This document shows positions 56,319 to 64,000 of a stretch of DNA of 64,000 bases, piece by piece. Source of the DNA: JAWKUK01 sp964402175 (GTDB lineage Bacteria; Planctomycetota; UBA1135; GCA-002686595); contig CAYOBN010000009.1 of NCBI GenBank assembly GCA_964402175.1, forward strand, positions 1-64,000. The letters run 5' to 3'. Within the stretch, counting starts at the first letter, position 1. The number at the start of each line of letters is the position of its first letter. The notes under the pieces are model-generated. The model was not told the DNA's origin, made no database searches, and was given only the letters and a program-made list of their open reading frames with translations. The translations under genes were made by a program, and so were the position numbers.

Positions 56319-56324
56319 TGGGGC

Positions 56325-57245
56325 TCACAGGCCCCACGGCAGGTACGCTGCAACATCCTTCCAAGCCAGCAGCACGATTCCAAGGCCGAGGGCGAGGTAA
56401 GGCCCGAAAGGCAGGTACTGCCCGAGGATCCTCGCGACCCGGACCGTGTGCCCGAGGCCCCGCCGGTGACCCCGGCTCACCCCGCGGCGGTGTGTCACCC
56501 AGGCGAATCGCAGCATGTTGAGCACCCCGAAGATCGAAGCGACGAACACCGCGATCAGCAGCGCGACCAGCACCCCACCGGGGCCGACGAACGCTCCCCC
56601 GGCCCCCATCAACTTCACGTCGCCGAACCCCATCGCGTCCTTGCCGTAGGCCCGCGAGCCGAGCCAGCCGATCGCGTAGAGCACCCCGGCCCCGACCGCC
56701 ATCCCGGCGAAACACCCGAGCAGCGCCGCGACGCCATCGACGGGCCCCTCCCCCGCGAACCAGCGCGCGACGGCCGTGTCGGCGTGCAGGGCCGGCACGG
56801 CGAAACATGCGATCGGCGCGACGAACATCCCGCCCTTGCTGACCTGATCGGGGATCTCGAAGCGCTCGAAGTCCACCGCCGTCGCGACCAGCAGCGCCGA
56901 CAGCCAGATCGAGCGCACCGCCAGGAGCCCGAGCTCCGTGTGCGGCGTCAGGAGCGCCGCGGTGAGCCACAGGGCCCCGTTGACGATCTCGACGAGCGGA
57001 TAGCGCCAGTGGATCCGGGCGGCGCAGTGGCGGCAGCGGCCGCGCTGCAGGACCCACGACAGCACCGGTAGGTTCTCGCGCCACGTGAGCTGGGTCCGGC
57101 ACTTCGGACAATACGAGCGCCGGGGATGGAAGACCGATTGGTCCTCCAGCGGGAAGCGGTGGATGCAGACGTTGAGGAACGAGCCGACCGCGAGCCCGAA
57201 GAGGGTCCACCAGGTGAGCACGAACGTGGGCGACAGGTCGGGCAT
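56325..57245 (-). CDS. pilD: Prepilin peptidase PilD (leader peptidase / N-methyltransferase)
   Basis: The 306-residue membrane protein has the N-terminal GSFLNVCIHRFP, the zinc-binding cysteines Cys46, Cys49, Cys71 and Cys74 (CPKC...CRHC), and the two catalytic aspartates of the GxGD protease family: Asp125 in DFERFEIPD and Asp209 in GFGDVKLM. About eight hydrophobic segments are present. It cuts the leader of the type IV pilin encoded at 48701 and methylates the new N-terminus. It is separated from the other pilus genes by the EF-G-like and Pal-like genes. Confidence 0.93.
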   Translation of the reverse strand: MPDLSPTFVLTWWTLFGLAVGSFLNVCIHRFPLEDQSVFHPRRSYCPKCRTQLTWRENLPVLSWVLQRGRCRHCAARIHWRYPLVEIVNGALWLTAALLTPHTELGLLAVRSIWLSALLVATAVDFERFEIPDQVSKGGMFVAPIACFAVPALHADTAVARWFAGEGPVDGVAALLGCFAGMAVGAGVLYAIGWLGSRAYGKDAMGFGDVKLMGAGGAFVGPGGVLVALLIAVFVASIFGVLNMLRFAWVTHRRGVSRGHRRGLGHTVRVARILGQYLPFGPYLALGLGIVLLAWKDVAAYLPWGL

Positions 57246-57297
57246 CTCGGAGACTGGATCGGCCGATCGGAGCGCGGAGCGTGATGCGACATTCGGG

Positions 57298-59124
57298 TCA
57301 ATCCGGACTCCACGCCAGGTGGACCCGGTCGACGAACGGCGGATCCCAGCGCGGCGTGGGCTCGGCGGGGCCCCCGGGGGCCGGCTCGAGGGTCAGCTCG
57401 ACCGCCAGGCGACAGGGGCCCGGCTCCGCCTGCTCCCAGGGCACGTCGGTGAGCAGCCCGCGGGGCACCGCGGGCGCGACGGGCAGCTCGCTCGGCGCGA
57501 AGAGCACCCGCCAGCGCCCCTGGCCGCCGCCCCCGACCGCCGCCTGCTCGCGCCAGCGGCCGACCTGCTGGCGGCGCGGGAGCGGGCTGCTGACGATCGA
57601 GAACACGAGCGGCTCCACGAGGACATTCGCGAGCGGCGGGTCGATCTCGAGCGCAGAGGCGCGCCGCGGCGGTGTGCGGAAGGCCGAGCGGAAGTCGGTC
57701 GCGAAGTCCCCTTCGCCGAGGATCCAGAGCTGCTCGGCGGCCTCCGGAGCGAGGCGCACCTCGCCGACCCCGCGCACGCGGCCCCCGGCGACGAGCAGGA
57801 GCGGCCCGTCGAAGTCGAGCACCCCATCGACGACGAGGTCGCCGCCCGCGACGATCACGGTCCACGCCGGGGACTCGGCCTCCGCGGCGGCGAGGAACTC
57901 GGTCAAGGTGCGTGGCACCGCGGTGCGGCCGAGCGGCGGGAACATCCGCGGCGCGCCGCCGCCGGTCCGGCGCACGAGGCGCCCAGCGAGCTCGACGCGG
58001 CCCTGCGCGCGCAGGACGACGAGGCCTCGCTCGGGCAGCACACACTCGCGCTCCCGCGGCAGCGTGAGCCGCACGGCGTGCAGATCGGCGGACGGGAGCG
58101 GCGCCCCGCCGAGCTCGACCCGCCCCGCCGCGCCCGAGCCCGCAGCGCGCGGATAACGCACGCGCACGCGGCCGTCGTCCGACCAGTACGCCGTACCGTC
58201 GGAGCCCTCGACGACCAGCGGGACCGCTTCGTCATCGTCCACGAAGTCGAGGTCGAGCTCGTCCGGCTCCCCCACGCGGAACCGCAGCCCGGTCGGGGTC
58301 CCCGCGAGCCGCCGCGCGACGGGGAAGCCGCGGAAGTCCGTCAACGAGCCGGGCCGGCCCTGGAAGTGCAAGGTGTAGCCCCCAGCGGGCAGCGTCGACT
58401 CGAAGTGCACCGCGAGCAGCGCGCGGGTCTCGTTGCGCCCTGCGACCTGCTCGTCGTCGAAGTTCTGCACGAGCTCGAGGCGCACGCGGCGCGAGACATC
58501 GAGGCGCGTGTCCTCGGGCTCGACGCGGAAGTCCTCGTCGAAGAGCGACGTCGGATCGAGCGGTTCACTGCAGCGCAGCCAGAGCGGCGCCCCCGGCGCC
58601 AGCGGCGGCCCGAGCGCAAACCCCGGGTCCGTCGGGCGCACCTCGATCGGCTTCCCGTAGCCGGGCGTCGCGTCGTAGAAGAGGAACCCCTCCTGGTCGC
58701 GCGGCACGACCTCCAGCGGCACGCTGACGGTCGCCCCGAGCCAGCGGCCGTCGCGCGCGCGCAGCGCCGCCGCCGACGGGTACCCGCGCAGCGTCAGCGT
58801 CAGGCGCTCGCCAGGGCGGAAGCCCCCGTCCCCGAGGTCGCGGGCACGCACGGGCGCGGGCGAGAACTCGAGCTGGCGCCCGTCGACGCGCCACGTGCCC
58901 TCCGCGAGCCGGCCATCGGACGCGCGCAGCTCGGCGGCGAGGCGCGTGACCGAGCCCGGGTCGAGCGGCGCATCGAAGAGCACCGTGACCTCCTCGTTGA
59001 GTAGGAGCCGCTCCCCCGCCCGCGGCTCGATCGCGACGATGCGGAGCACGTCGGGTTCATCCGCCCGCGGGGCGCAGGCCGCGGCGGCGAAGCCAACGAG
59101 GGCGAGGGCGAGAGCGTGGCGCAC
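57298..59124 (-). CDS. Lipoprotein with Ig-like domains, related to the glycine-rich surface proteins
   Basis: The 608-residue product has a lipoprotein signal ending in FAAAAC and an Ig-like (Big_5/SbsA-like) domain (IVAIEPRAGERLLLNEEVTV...FDAPLDPGSV). Residues about 130-380 hold further beta-rich repeats, and a C-terminal beta-helix-like part carries DLVVDGVLDFDGPLLLVAGG and GRVRGVGEVRLAPEA. It shares architecture with the two larger lipoproteins but has fewer glycine runs. No catalytic motif is seen. It lies 52 bases upstream of pilD in the same direction, so it might be co-expressed with the prepilin peptidase. Function unknown; surface or envelope location inferred. Confidence 0.8.
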   Translation of the reverse strand: MRHALALALVGFAAAACAPRADEPDVLRIVAIEPRAGERLLLNEEVTVLFDAPLDPGSVTRLAAELRASDGRLAEGTWRVDGRQLEFSPAPVRARDLGDGGFRPGERLTLTLRGYPSAAALRARDGRWLGATVSVPLEVVPRDQEGFLFYDATPGYGKPIEVRPTDPGFALGPPLAPGAPLWLRCSEPLDPTSLFDEDFRVEPEDTRLDVSRRVRLELVQNFDDEQVAGRNETRALLAVHFESTLPAGGYTLHFQGRPGSLTDFRGFPVARRLAGTPTGLRFRVGEPDELDLDFVDDDEAVPLVVEGSDGTAYWSDDGRVRVRYPRAAGSGAAGRVELGGAPLPSADLHAVRLTLPRERECVLPERGLVVLRAQGRVELAGRLVRRTGGGAPRMFPPLGRTAVPRTLTEFLAAAEAESPAWTVIVAGGDLVVDGVLDFDGPLLLVAGGRVRGVGEVRLAPEAAEQLWILGEGDFATDFRSAFRTPPRRASALEIDPPLANVLVEPLVFSIVSSPLPRRQQVGRWREQAAVGGGGQGRWRVLFAPSELPVAPAVPRGLLTDVPWEQAEPGPCRLAVELTLEPAPGGPAEPTPRWDPPFVDRVHLAWSPD

Positions 59125-59229
59125 GTGGCCATTCCAGCAGGGTCACCCCCCGTGGTGCCAGGCCCTCCCGGCCGCCTCTGGCCCAGAAATGCCCGGCGGG
59201 CCGGCACACGGCCAGAGCCCCCCCAACAG

Positions 59230-59266
59230 GCGGGGGCCGGGCATGCAGCGCATGCCCGGCCCCCGC
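59230..59266 (-). terminator. Strong hairpin after the glycine-rich lipoprotein gene
   Basis: A perfect 17-base stem (GCGGGGGCCGGGCATGC and its complement) with a three-base loop starts 19 bases after the stop of the gene ending at 59285. The minus-strand sequence after it is CTGTTGGGG, with little T. It is the most stable hairpin I noticed in the window and very likely ends that transcript. Confidence 0.65.
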
Positions 59267-59284
59267 TTCCCCTACCGGGGCGAA

Positions 59285-62200
59285 TCAGAAGCGGAACGGG
59301 ATCCGCAGGTAGTCGACCGCGGGACGCGGCGCTGACAGGTCGATGCCGGTCGTACCGTTGACGTCCAGGTCGAACTCGACGCGGAAGCGGATGAAGTCCC
59401 AGTTGGCCGCGTTGAGCGCCGTGATGTTCGGCGTCATCTCACCGGCGTTCTGCGTGACGCTGTAACGCTGGTCGAGGTCCGGACCGCCCGTGACGGGGTC
59501 GATGTTGGTCGCATCGAACGTGATCCGCACCGAGGTGTTGTCGGGGTAGTTGTTGACGATGCCCGCCGCGACGATCTGGAAGAAGTTCGGGATCAGGCCG
59601 ACTTCGGCGTTCGGGTTCAGGAGCAGGATGGTGTCCACCAGCCCCGTCGCCTGCGGGTCGACCGTGACCTCGAGGCGGTTCTGCACCGCGTCGTAGGCCG
59701 CGTCGAGCACCACGAAGTCGAACGTCTCCGTCGGCGACGTCGCGTCGCGCAGGCGCAGGCGGAAGCCCCGCACGAGCGCCGCGTTCTTCTTGTACAGGTC
59801 GTCGAGGGCGGTCGCGTCGAGCGTGACCACGTTGCCACCCGTCACGAACGGCACGGTCGTCTGACCGGGCACGATCGAGGCGAAGGGCAACACCGAGGCG
59901 AGCGTCGCGACCGACGTGCCCGTGCGCTCGACGACACCGCGCTCCGACGGGGTCGGCGAGGTCTGGTTCGTGCCCCCGAAGGTGAAGTTGACGAGGTTCG
60001 TCGAACCATCGGGGTTGCGCCGCGCCTGACCGAGCGCGATCCAGGTGGAAAGCGCCTCCGACTCGTCCCCGAAGAACGGGATCATCTGGTCGGGGGCCTC
60101 GTCCGGGCGCAACCAACCGAGCGGCGGCGGGGCCACCGAGAAGGTCACGTCCTTGCCCGTCCCGTACTGGCCGGGGCGGTTCGGGAACTGGATCTGCGTG
60201 TTCAGGTTCGACGCGTGGAACTGGATGATGCCGGGGCCACCGTCACCGCCCGCGCCCGGGGTCGTACCGATCGGGTCGGTCGTCGAGCCCGTGTTGCAGG
60301 TCGTGAACGACGTGTTGTTCGGCGCGTTGAGGGGCGCGTACTCGAAGCCTTCGAAGTGCGCCAGCGGGATCGCGTCGACCTTCCAGTCGCGCACGCCCTG
60401 GGCGTTGGCGCCGCAGCGGTCATCCTTGCCTGCGCCGCCCTGGCCGCCGAGCGCGCTCACCGGACGCATCGGGTGACGGAGCTGAGCCGGGGCGTCCGTG
60501 TAGAACGGGGCCGCCTGGTTGAAGCCGGTGCCCTCGGGGGCTTCGGCCTGCACGATGATCGCGTTCGCGCTCGAGAGGACGATGTGACCGCCCGAGCCGC
60601 CGCCACCACCGCCGCCGACGCGGTCGAAGAAGATCGTGTTCTCACCGGCGCCGCCGTAGCCGCCGTCCGCCGTGAGGCGCCCGGTGGGGCCGACAGTGAT
60701 CGTGCCGATCGCGAGGATCTGGATGCCGCCGGCGCCGCCGCCACCACCCGAGCCCTTCTCGTCGCCGCCGATGTTGAAGGGCGTGACCGGGAACTGGTTG
60801 GCGTTGACCGCGTCACCGCCCGCGCCGCCGCCGGCGCCGGCCCACACGCGGGTCAGCTCACCGATGATGATGCGCGACGGCTCGAGGACCTGACCACCGC
60901 CGCCGAGGACCGGCGCCGTGCGCATGATCCCGAGGAAGTTGTTGTCGTCGAACTGGTCGAAGAACGGGAGCGGGCCGAAGGCCCCGCCCTGCGCGCGCTG
61001 CGTCTGGCTGACCGCGCCCGTGCCGCCGGCGCCGCCGGGGAAACCGGGCTCGGCGTCGAAGCCGATCAGCGACTGGCAGCGCACGAACGCACTGCCCGGC
61101 TGGAAGAAGTAACGCGTGTCGACGCCGAGGCGACCGCCACCGCCACCCGCGCCGCGGCGCCGGTCGAGGTTGCCCGCGGCGTAGGAGGTCTCACCGCCGC
61201 CGCCGCCGAACGCCGCGCGCTGGAAGGCGCCGAAGCCGGGGCCGCCGCGGGGGGTCGACTGGGACGTCAGGAACGAGCCCGTACCGCCGTTGCCACCGCC
61301 GGCGTTGCCAGGCGCGCCGGGCTCGGGCTGGTTCGTCGTGTTGAGCGTCTTCACACCGGGGTTGTCACCGCCGTTGGCGCTGACCACACCGTTGATGAGC
61401 ACGTTGCCCTTCGCGAGGATCGTCGCCGTGTTCGGGCCCACGAACAGCAGCGTGCCGCCCAGCTCGACCGTGAAGTTGTTCACGTCGATGATGCCGTTGA
61501 TGACGGTCTGGACCTGGCCGAGCTGGTTGCGGATCTGGTCCGCCGCCGTGTCGATGATCACGACCTGGCCGTTCGGCACCACGTAGTCGAAGTTGCCGCC
61601 CGGACCGCCGGTGCCCTGGAAGGCGAACGACGGCTGGACGACGCCGCCGCCCCAGTCCGCGCGCGGCTTCGTCGAGTCGGCGAGCAGGTCCTCACGCGAG
61701 TTGATGCCGCCGCCGCCGAAGGTGAACTCCTCGAACACCTCGTCCGCACCCTCCGTCGGGTCGGCCGTGCCCGGCGTGTTCACCGTCTCGGAGGTGAGGC
61801 GCACGAAGTTGGTCAGGTCCGCTTGGACCGAGTCCCCCGTGAGGTCCTCGAAGCCGTCGCGGACGTTGATGCGCAGGCTCGCGCCCTGGGGCACGATGCC
61901 CTCGGGCGTGACGCGCACGGAGGAGCCGGTCGCCGTGCAGTTGTCGAGCAGCTCGACCGTCGACGGCAGCGCGATCCACTGGCCCGTGCCCGCATTGCGG
62001 AACTCGAAGCGGATACGCTCGGAGGACACGTTGATCGGGTCCGCCGCGTTGATCGGCTGGTTGAACTGCAGGACCACCGCGAAGCGGTCTTCCGCGCGGC
62101 TGTACAGGTTGAGCGGCACGAGCTGCGTGCCGAACGGGAAGAGCTCACCCTGCTGCGTGACGGGGTTCAGGCGCAGGTACTCGCGGTTGTTCGGGTCCCC

Positions 62201-62812
62201 GCCGAACTCGACGTAAGACGAGCTCGTCGAGTTGAGCGGCACGCCGCCGAGGCCGCGCACGAGCACGGTCGGCGGGCCCGCGACCTGGTCGACGAACAGC
62301 TCGACGGGGTCGTTCGAGCTCGGCGTCTGGAAGGACACCGTGATGCCCGTCTCGACAGGACGTCCCGCGGTGTCGCGCACGGTCACCGCATTCGCACCGC
62401 CCACGACGACGAGGAAGTACACGCGGCCCTGCTGCAAGCCGCCGTTCGAATTCGTCGCGTTGGTCGGGCAGAGCGGCTGGAAGCGCACCGTCGTCGGATT
62501 GACGAGGGAGTACGCACCCAGTGCCGGGATGCCCGTCGTGTCGCTGATCTGGATGGTGTTCGAGTTCACCGAGCTGAAGTCGATCGCCGCACTGAAGCGG
62601 ATCTCGATCGGTCGGTTCAGCTTCCAAACCGCGCCGCTGACGACGTTGACGCCGTCGACGACGAAGTCCCGGTTGTTCGGCTGGTTGATGTTCGGCGACG
62701 TCGACTCGGAGCCGCCACAGCCGGCGAGGCCGAGCAGGGAGCCAGCCAGGCCCAGGGCCGTGAGCAGCGCCGGTGCAGCAGTCGAGCACGTGGCGCGTTG
62801 GTGGGTGCGCAT
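59285..62812 (-). CDS. Large glycine-rich surface lipoprotein with Ig-like domains
   Basis: The 1,175-residue product has a lipoprotein signal ending in LGLAGC, Ig-like segments (AVWKLNRPIEIRFSAAIDF, DRFAVVLQFNQPINAADPI), a central beta-helix-like stretch (INGIIDVNNFTVELGGTLL, GNVLINGVVSANGG) and long glycine-rich regions (GGGGG, GAGGGAGGDA, GGGGGAGGIQILA). It closes with a beta-rich domain ending DYLRIPFRF. The order of modules parallels the protein at 43357-46593. The ATG at 62812 is directly before the signal peptide. It follows another related gene on the same strand and ends at a strong hairpin. No catalytic residues seen; adhesin or structural surface role is inference. Confidence 0.85.
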   Translation of the reverse strand: MRTHQRATCSTAAPALLTALGLAGSLLGLAGCGGSESTSPNINQPNNRDFVVDGVNVVSGAVWKLNRPIEIRFSAAIDFSSVNSNTIQISDTTGIPALGAYSLVNPTTVRFQPLCPTNATNSNGGLQQGRVYFLVVVGGANAVTVRDTAGRPVETGITVSFQTPSSNDPVELFVDQVAGPPTVLVRGLGGVPLNSTSSSYVEFGGDPNNREYLRLNPVTQQGELFPFGTQLVPLNLYSRAEDRFAVVLQFNQPINAADPINVSSERIRFEFRNAGTGQWIALPSTVELLDNCTATGSSVRVTPEGIVPQGASLRINVRDGFEDLTGDSVQADLTNFVRLTSETVNTPGTADPTEGADEVFEEFTFGGGGINSREDLLADSTKPRADWGGGVVQPSFAFQGTGGPGGNFDYVVPNGQVVIIDTAADQIRNQLGQVQTVINGIIDVNNFTVELGGTLLFVGPNTATILAKGNVLINGVVSANGGDNPGVKTLNTTNQPEPGAPGNAGGGNGGTGSFLTSQSTPRGGPGFGAFQRAAFGGGGGETSYAAGNLDRRRGAGGGGGRLGVDTRYFFQPGSAFVRCQSLIGFDAEPGFPGGAGGTGAVSQTQRAQGGAFGPLPFFDQFDDNNFLGIMRTAPVLGGGGQVLEPSRIIIGELTRVWAGAGGGAGGDAVNANQFPVTPFNIGGDEKGSGGGGGAGGIQILAIGTITVGPTGRLTADGGYGGAGENTIFFDRVGGGGGGGSGGHIVLSSANAIIVQAEAPEGTGFNQAAPFYTDAPAQLRHPMRPVSALGGQGGAGKDDRCGANAQGVRDWKVDAIPLAHFEGFEYAPLNAPNNTSFTTCNTGSTTDPIGTTPGAGGDGGPGIIQFHASNLNTQIQFPNRPGQYGTGKDVTFSVAPPPLGWLRPDEAPDQMIPFFGDESEALSTWIALGQARRNPDGSTNLVNFTFGGTNQTSPTPSERGVVERTGTSVATLASVLPFASIVPGQTTVPFVTGGNVVTLDATALDDLYKKNAALVRGFRLRLRDATSPTETFDFVVLDAAYDAVQNRLEVTVDPQATGLVDTILLLNPNAEVGLIPNFFQIVAAGIVNNYPDNTSVRITFDATNIDPVTGGPDLDQRYSVTQNAGEMTPNITALNAANWDFIRFRVEFDLDVNGTTGIDLSAPRPAVDYLRIPFRF

Positions 62813-62928
62813 GGACGTTCGGGAAGTTCTTGGGGGGAGGCCGCCGGCGTCGGGTCCTCGGGATTCACCCCCGAGGGAGGGGGCACCGGCGGTGGAGGGG
62901 TGGATAAGGGTAGGAGAAGGCGGGCTCT

Positions 62929-62959
62929 GCGGGGTGCTCCGTTTGCCGGAGCACCCCGC
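62929..62959 (-). terminator. Hairpin after the gene that runs off the right edge
   Basis: GCGGGGTGCTCCG and CGGAGCACCCCGC form a perfect 13-base stem with a TTTGC loop, 11 bases after the stop at 62970. The minus-strand tail is AGAGCCCGCCTTCTCC. It should end the transcript of the partial gene. Confidence 0.6.
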
Positions 62960-62969
62960 GCAGCGCAGC

Positions 62970-64000
62970 TCACTGGGTCCAGGACAGCGCGAACGCCGAG
63001 ACCTCGGGGGACTCACCCGTCGCGATGTTCGCGAAGAAGGTGAGGCGGACCTGGTAGAAGACCGCGTCTTCGATCTGGGCCACGTCGGTCTTCCACGTGG
63101 AGTCACCCGCGAGGAAGGTCAGGCCCGGGTTCGCGTTGGCGGTGCGGTGGACGTCGAACGGCGGATCGACCGAGTTGTAGTAGTCGCCCCATTGGTCGAT
63201 CGTGAACCCGTTGATCTGGTAGTCCGTGAACCGTTGACCCGTTGTGGAGGCCGGGTCGATGGGGTTGTCGTCGGGACCGCGGTCGTTGTCCTGGGCGGTG
63301 CCGGCACCGGGGATCTGACCCGGGTTCAGGTAGGTGATCGCCGTCGCGCCGCGGAAGGAGACCTCGACGGAGGTCCCGATCGGCTGGTCCTCGGCGCGCG
63401 GCTCGAGGGTCGGCGGCAGGTAGCTGCGGCCGCCGAACGCCGGCTCGCCGACGATCGCGGACCGGAACCACACCGAGTGCACGTGGCTGATGCGCACCAC
63501 GAGGTCGAGCGCACCGAGGTACACCGAGTTGTCGAGGCCGAAGGTCACCGCGCCCGGGATCGTCGAGCCGGGGTTGAAGCCCCCGTTCGCGAGCGTCTCG
63601 GTGTCGGGGTCGACGTACTTCGGCTGACCGTTCTGGCGCACACCACCCGTCGTGAAGGCCCGGAAGTAGGGCTTCGAGGACGAGTTCGCGGCCAGGTTGA
63701 TGTCGAAGCCGTTGATGCCGAGGGCCGAGTCGTCGCGGTAGGTGCGGAACTCGAGCAGCAGCGGGAGACCCGCGGTCTGCGCCTCGTTCGGCGGGTAGAA
63801 CTTGTTGGGCGCGGTCGGCGGCGTGAGGCCGAGCGCGATCAGGTAGTACGTCGGATCGACCCCACCGTTCTGCGCACCGGCGCGCGAGCGGATGCGCGAG
63901 TCGCGCCAGGTGAACGTACGCCGTTCTTCGGGCGGAAGGCCGCGGTTCAGCGGGAACGGCATGACGCGCATGCCGCTCGGCGCGACGAAGAGGTCGGCCG
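62970..64000 (-). CDS. Partial beta-rich surface protein (5' end outside the window)
   Basis: The frame stays open to the right edge, reading ADLFVAPSG before the first internal Met at 63971, so the N-terminus lies outside. The visible 343 residues are rich in Gly, Asn, Asp, Thr and aromatic residues and look beta-stranded (NGFDINLAANSSSKPYFRAF, QRFTDYQINGFTIDQWGDYY). The C-terminus FYQVRLTFFANIATGESPEV...SWTQ resembles the end domains of the other large surface proteins here. No motif identifies a function. It is likely a further member of the local family of large exported proteins. Confidence 0.7.
   Translation of the reverse strand, partial: ADLFVAPSGMRVMPFPLNRGLPPEERRTFTWRDSRIRSRAGAQNGGVDPTYYLIALGLTPPTAPNKFYPPNEAQTAGLPLLLEFRTYRDDSALGINGFDINLAANSSSKPYFRAFTTGGVRQNGQPKYVDPDTETLANGGFNPGSTIPGAVTFGLDNSVYLGALDLVVRISHVHSVWFRSAIVGEPAFGGRSYLPPTLEPRAEDQPIGTSVEVSFRGATAITYLNPGQIPGAGTAQDNDRGPDDNPIDPASTTGQRFTDYQINGFTIDQWGDYYNSVDPPFDVHRTANANPGLTFLAGDSTWKTDVAQIEDAVFYQVRLTFFANIATGESPEVSAFALSWTQ

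Noticed and set aside
60215..63043. Plus-strand open frame of 942 codons opposite the second glycine-rich lipoprotein gene
   Set aside because: Same reasoning: arginine-rich, motif-free shadow of a real minus-strand gene.

Overview
The window is about 70% GC and densely coded, with long strings of genes that overlap by 1-4 bases. It carries a scaffold gap (100 N at 43,233-43,332) and two or three likely frameshifts, so it reads as draft sequence, probably metagenomic. A giant 'PVC-type' haem-binding protein fused to a DUF1080 domain, a complete meso-DAP-type peptidoglycan gene set, several multihaem c-type cytochromes and large glycine-rich lipoproteins suggest a high-GC Planctomycetota-like bacterium. 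That assignment is inference from gene families, not a phylogenetic result.

Region 1 (66-16,586, minus strand) is a division and cell wall (dcw) cluster: mraZ, rsmH, ftsL-like, a class B penicillin-binding protein, murE, murF, mraY, ftsW, a double-LysM membrane protein, a 53-residue membrane ORF, murG, a CE4 polysaccharide deacetylase, then murC and murB. murD is missing from its usual place. A plus-strand lipoprotein/beta-barrel gene is inserted between the deacetylase and murC. Three exact GTGGCAC repeats at 21-base spacing lie upstream of mraZ.

Region 2 (16,587-18,061) holds two divergent genes of unknown function.

Region 3 (18,206-29,489, plus strand) is the most unusual part. A DUF2959 lipoprotein is followed by an iron-sulfur/FAD/NAD(P) oxidoreductase with a di-haem-b-like membrane tail, a cytochrome with about 14 c-haem motifs, a six-haem cytochrome, a triple-PAS hybrid histidine kinase and an 11-haem lipoprotein. 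Together they look like a route for electrons from cytoplasmic NAD(P)H across the inner membrane to periplasmic or surface haems. Two genes of this set contain frameshifts.

Region 4 (29,509-43,197) has a DUF454 membrane protein and a 1,721-residue FG-GAP/PVC/HEAT/cytochrome c/DUF1080 protein. These are followed on the minus strand by four glycosyltransferases, a metallophosphoesterase, an NrnA-like DHH phosphoesterase and an amidohydrolase.

Region 5 (43,357-64,000, mostly minus strand) holds type IV pilus genes: pilin, pilC, pilB, pilT and the prepilin peptidase pilD. They are interleaved with an EF-G-like GTPase, an OmpA/Pal-like lipoprotein and large lipoproteins with Ig-like plus glycine-rich domains. 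The last gene runs off the right edge.
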